Below, piece after piece: positions 5,198-5,346 of a stretch of 5,346 bases of DNA; the first letter of the stretch is position 1, and every line of letters starts with the position of its first letter. The notes under the pieces were generated by a model that had not been told where the DNA came from, made no database searches, and was given only the letters and a program-made list of their open reading frames with translations. The stretch covers positions 1 through 5,346 of the forward strand of contig CAYZZA010000074.1 of NCBI GenBank assembly GCA_964482685.1. Reading direction: 5' to 3'. The stretch comes from CAYZZA01 sp964482685 (GTDB taxonomy: Bacteria; Bacillota; Bacilli; Lactobacillales; Carnobacteriaceae_A). Made by a program: the position numbers and the translations under genes.

Positions 5198-5346
5198 TCA
5201 TTGTGAACTCGCTTTTTGTGGGAGCGTCACAGTAAACGTCGCTCCCATGCCTTTGCTGCTTTTCACTGCGATTGTCCCTTCGTGTAGCTCAATGATACGA
5301 TGCACAAGCGAAAATCCTAACCCATTGCCAAGTGTTTGTCGACTCG
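5198..5346 (-). CDS. Sensor histidine kinase, C-terminal fragment (cut by window edge)
   Basis: The last 48 residues of a gene that continues past the right edge of the window. The translation contains LGNGLGFSLVHRIIELHEG, the G2-box region and following helix of a HATPase_c ATP-binding domain, then strands TIAVKS and GATFTVTLP that end such domains, and a short tail QKASSQ before TGA at 5198-5200. This is the catalytic domain of a two-component sensor kinase that phosphorylates a conserved His and passes phosphate to a response regulator. Sensor, membrane and dimerisation regions are outside the window, so the signal cannot be guessed. A GGGAGCG/CGCTCCC inverted repeat inside the coding end lacks a T-run and is probably incidental. 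Confidence 0.88.
   Translation of the reverse strand, partial: SRQTLGNGLGFSLVHRIIELHEGTIAVKSSKGMGATFTVTLPQKASSQ

Noticed and set aside
5217..5253. GGGAGCG/CGCTCCC inverted repeat near the end of the kinase gene as a terminator
   Set aside because: It is inside the coding sequence of a conserved HATPase strand region, has a 13-base loop and is not followed by a T-run on the minus strand.
1..5346. CRISPR array, tRNA or rRNA genes
   Set aside because: No regularly spaced repeats, no cloverleaf-like segments and no rRNA-like sequence were seen.

Overview
The window looks like chromosomal DNA of a low-GC Gram-positive bacterium (Bacillota). Start sites carry strong AGGAGG-type ribosome binding sites, intergenic gaps are short with AT-rich terminators, and the gene families (Flp-type Crp/Fnr regulator, DegV/FakB-like protein) fit this phylum. 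A Lactobacillales or Carnobacteriaceae-like host is my guess from protein style only; no rRNA or other marker is present.

Layout. Bases 1-633 are gene-poor: a short hairpin, one small uncertain ORF with a good ribosome binding site (139-315), and a stretch that reads like decayed coding sequence. A perfect FNR-type box, TTGAT-N4-ATCAA (643-656), lies inside a longer perfect palindrome. It is placed as expected for activation of a two-gene operon: a small CxxC heavy-metal-associated (HMA) domain protein (716-949) and an unrecognised 100-residue His/Cys-containing protein (975-1277). A hairpin terminator (1280-1326) closes that operon. Next comes a P1B-type metal ATPase (1483-3348; its true start is probably the internal ATG at 1483). 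It lacks an N-terminal metal-binding domain and carries CPG instead of CPC/SPC in the transport-site helix. A strong bidirectional terminator (3402-3444) separates it from the convergent minus-strand genes: a Crp/Fnr-family regulator with a Cys/His-rich N-terminus (3479-4183), a DegV-family protein (4300-5142) with its own terminator, and the C-terminal end of a sensor histidine kinase (5198 to the window edge).

How the parts may work together (inference). The regulator's recognition helix carries the E-x-x-S-R pattern that in E. coli FNR reads TTGAT/ATCAA half-sites, and exactly such a site sits before the HMA operon. The regulator, small HMA protein, 100-residue protein and unusual ATPase therefore look like one oxygen-, redox- or metal-responsive metal-handling locus. 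The metal is not readable from sequence: the ATPase shows a P1B-4-like HEGS motif but an atypical CPG site. The DegV protein and histidine kinase look like ordinary neighbours unrelated to this module.
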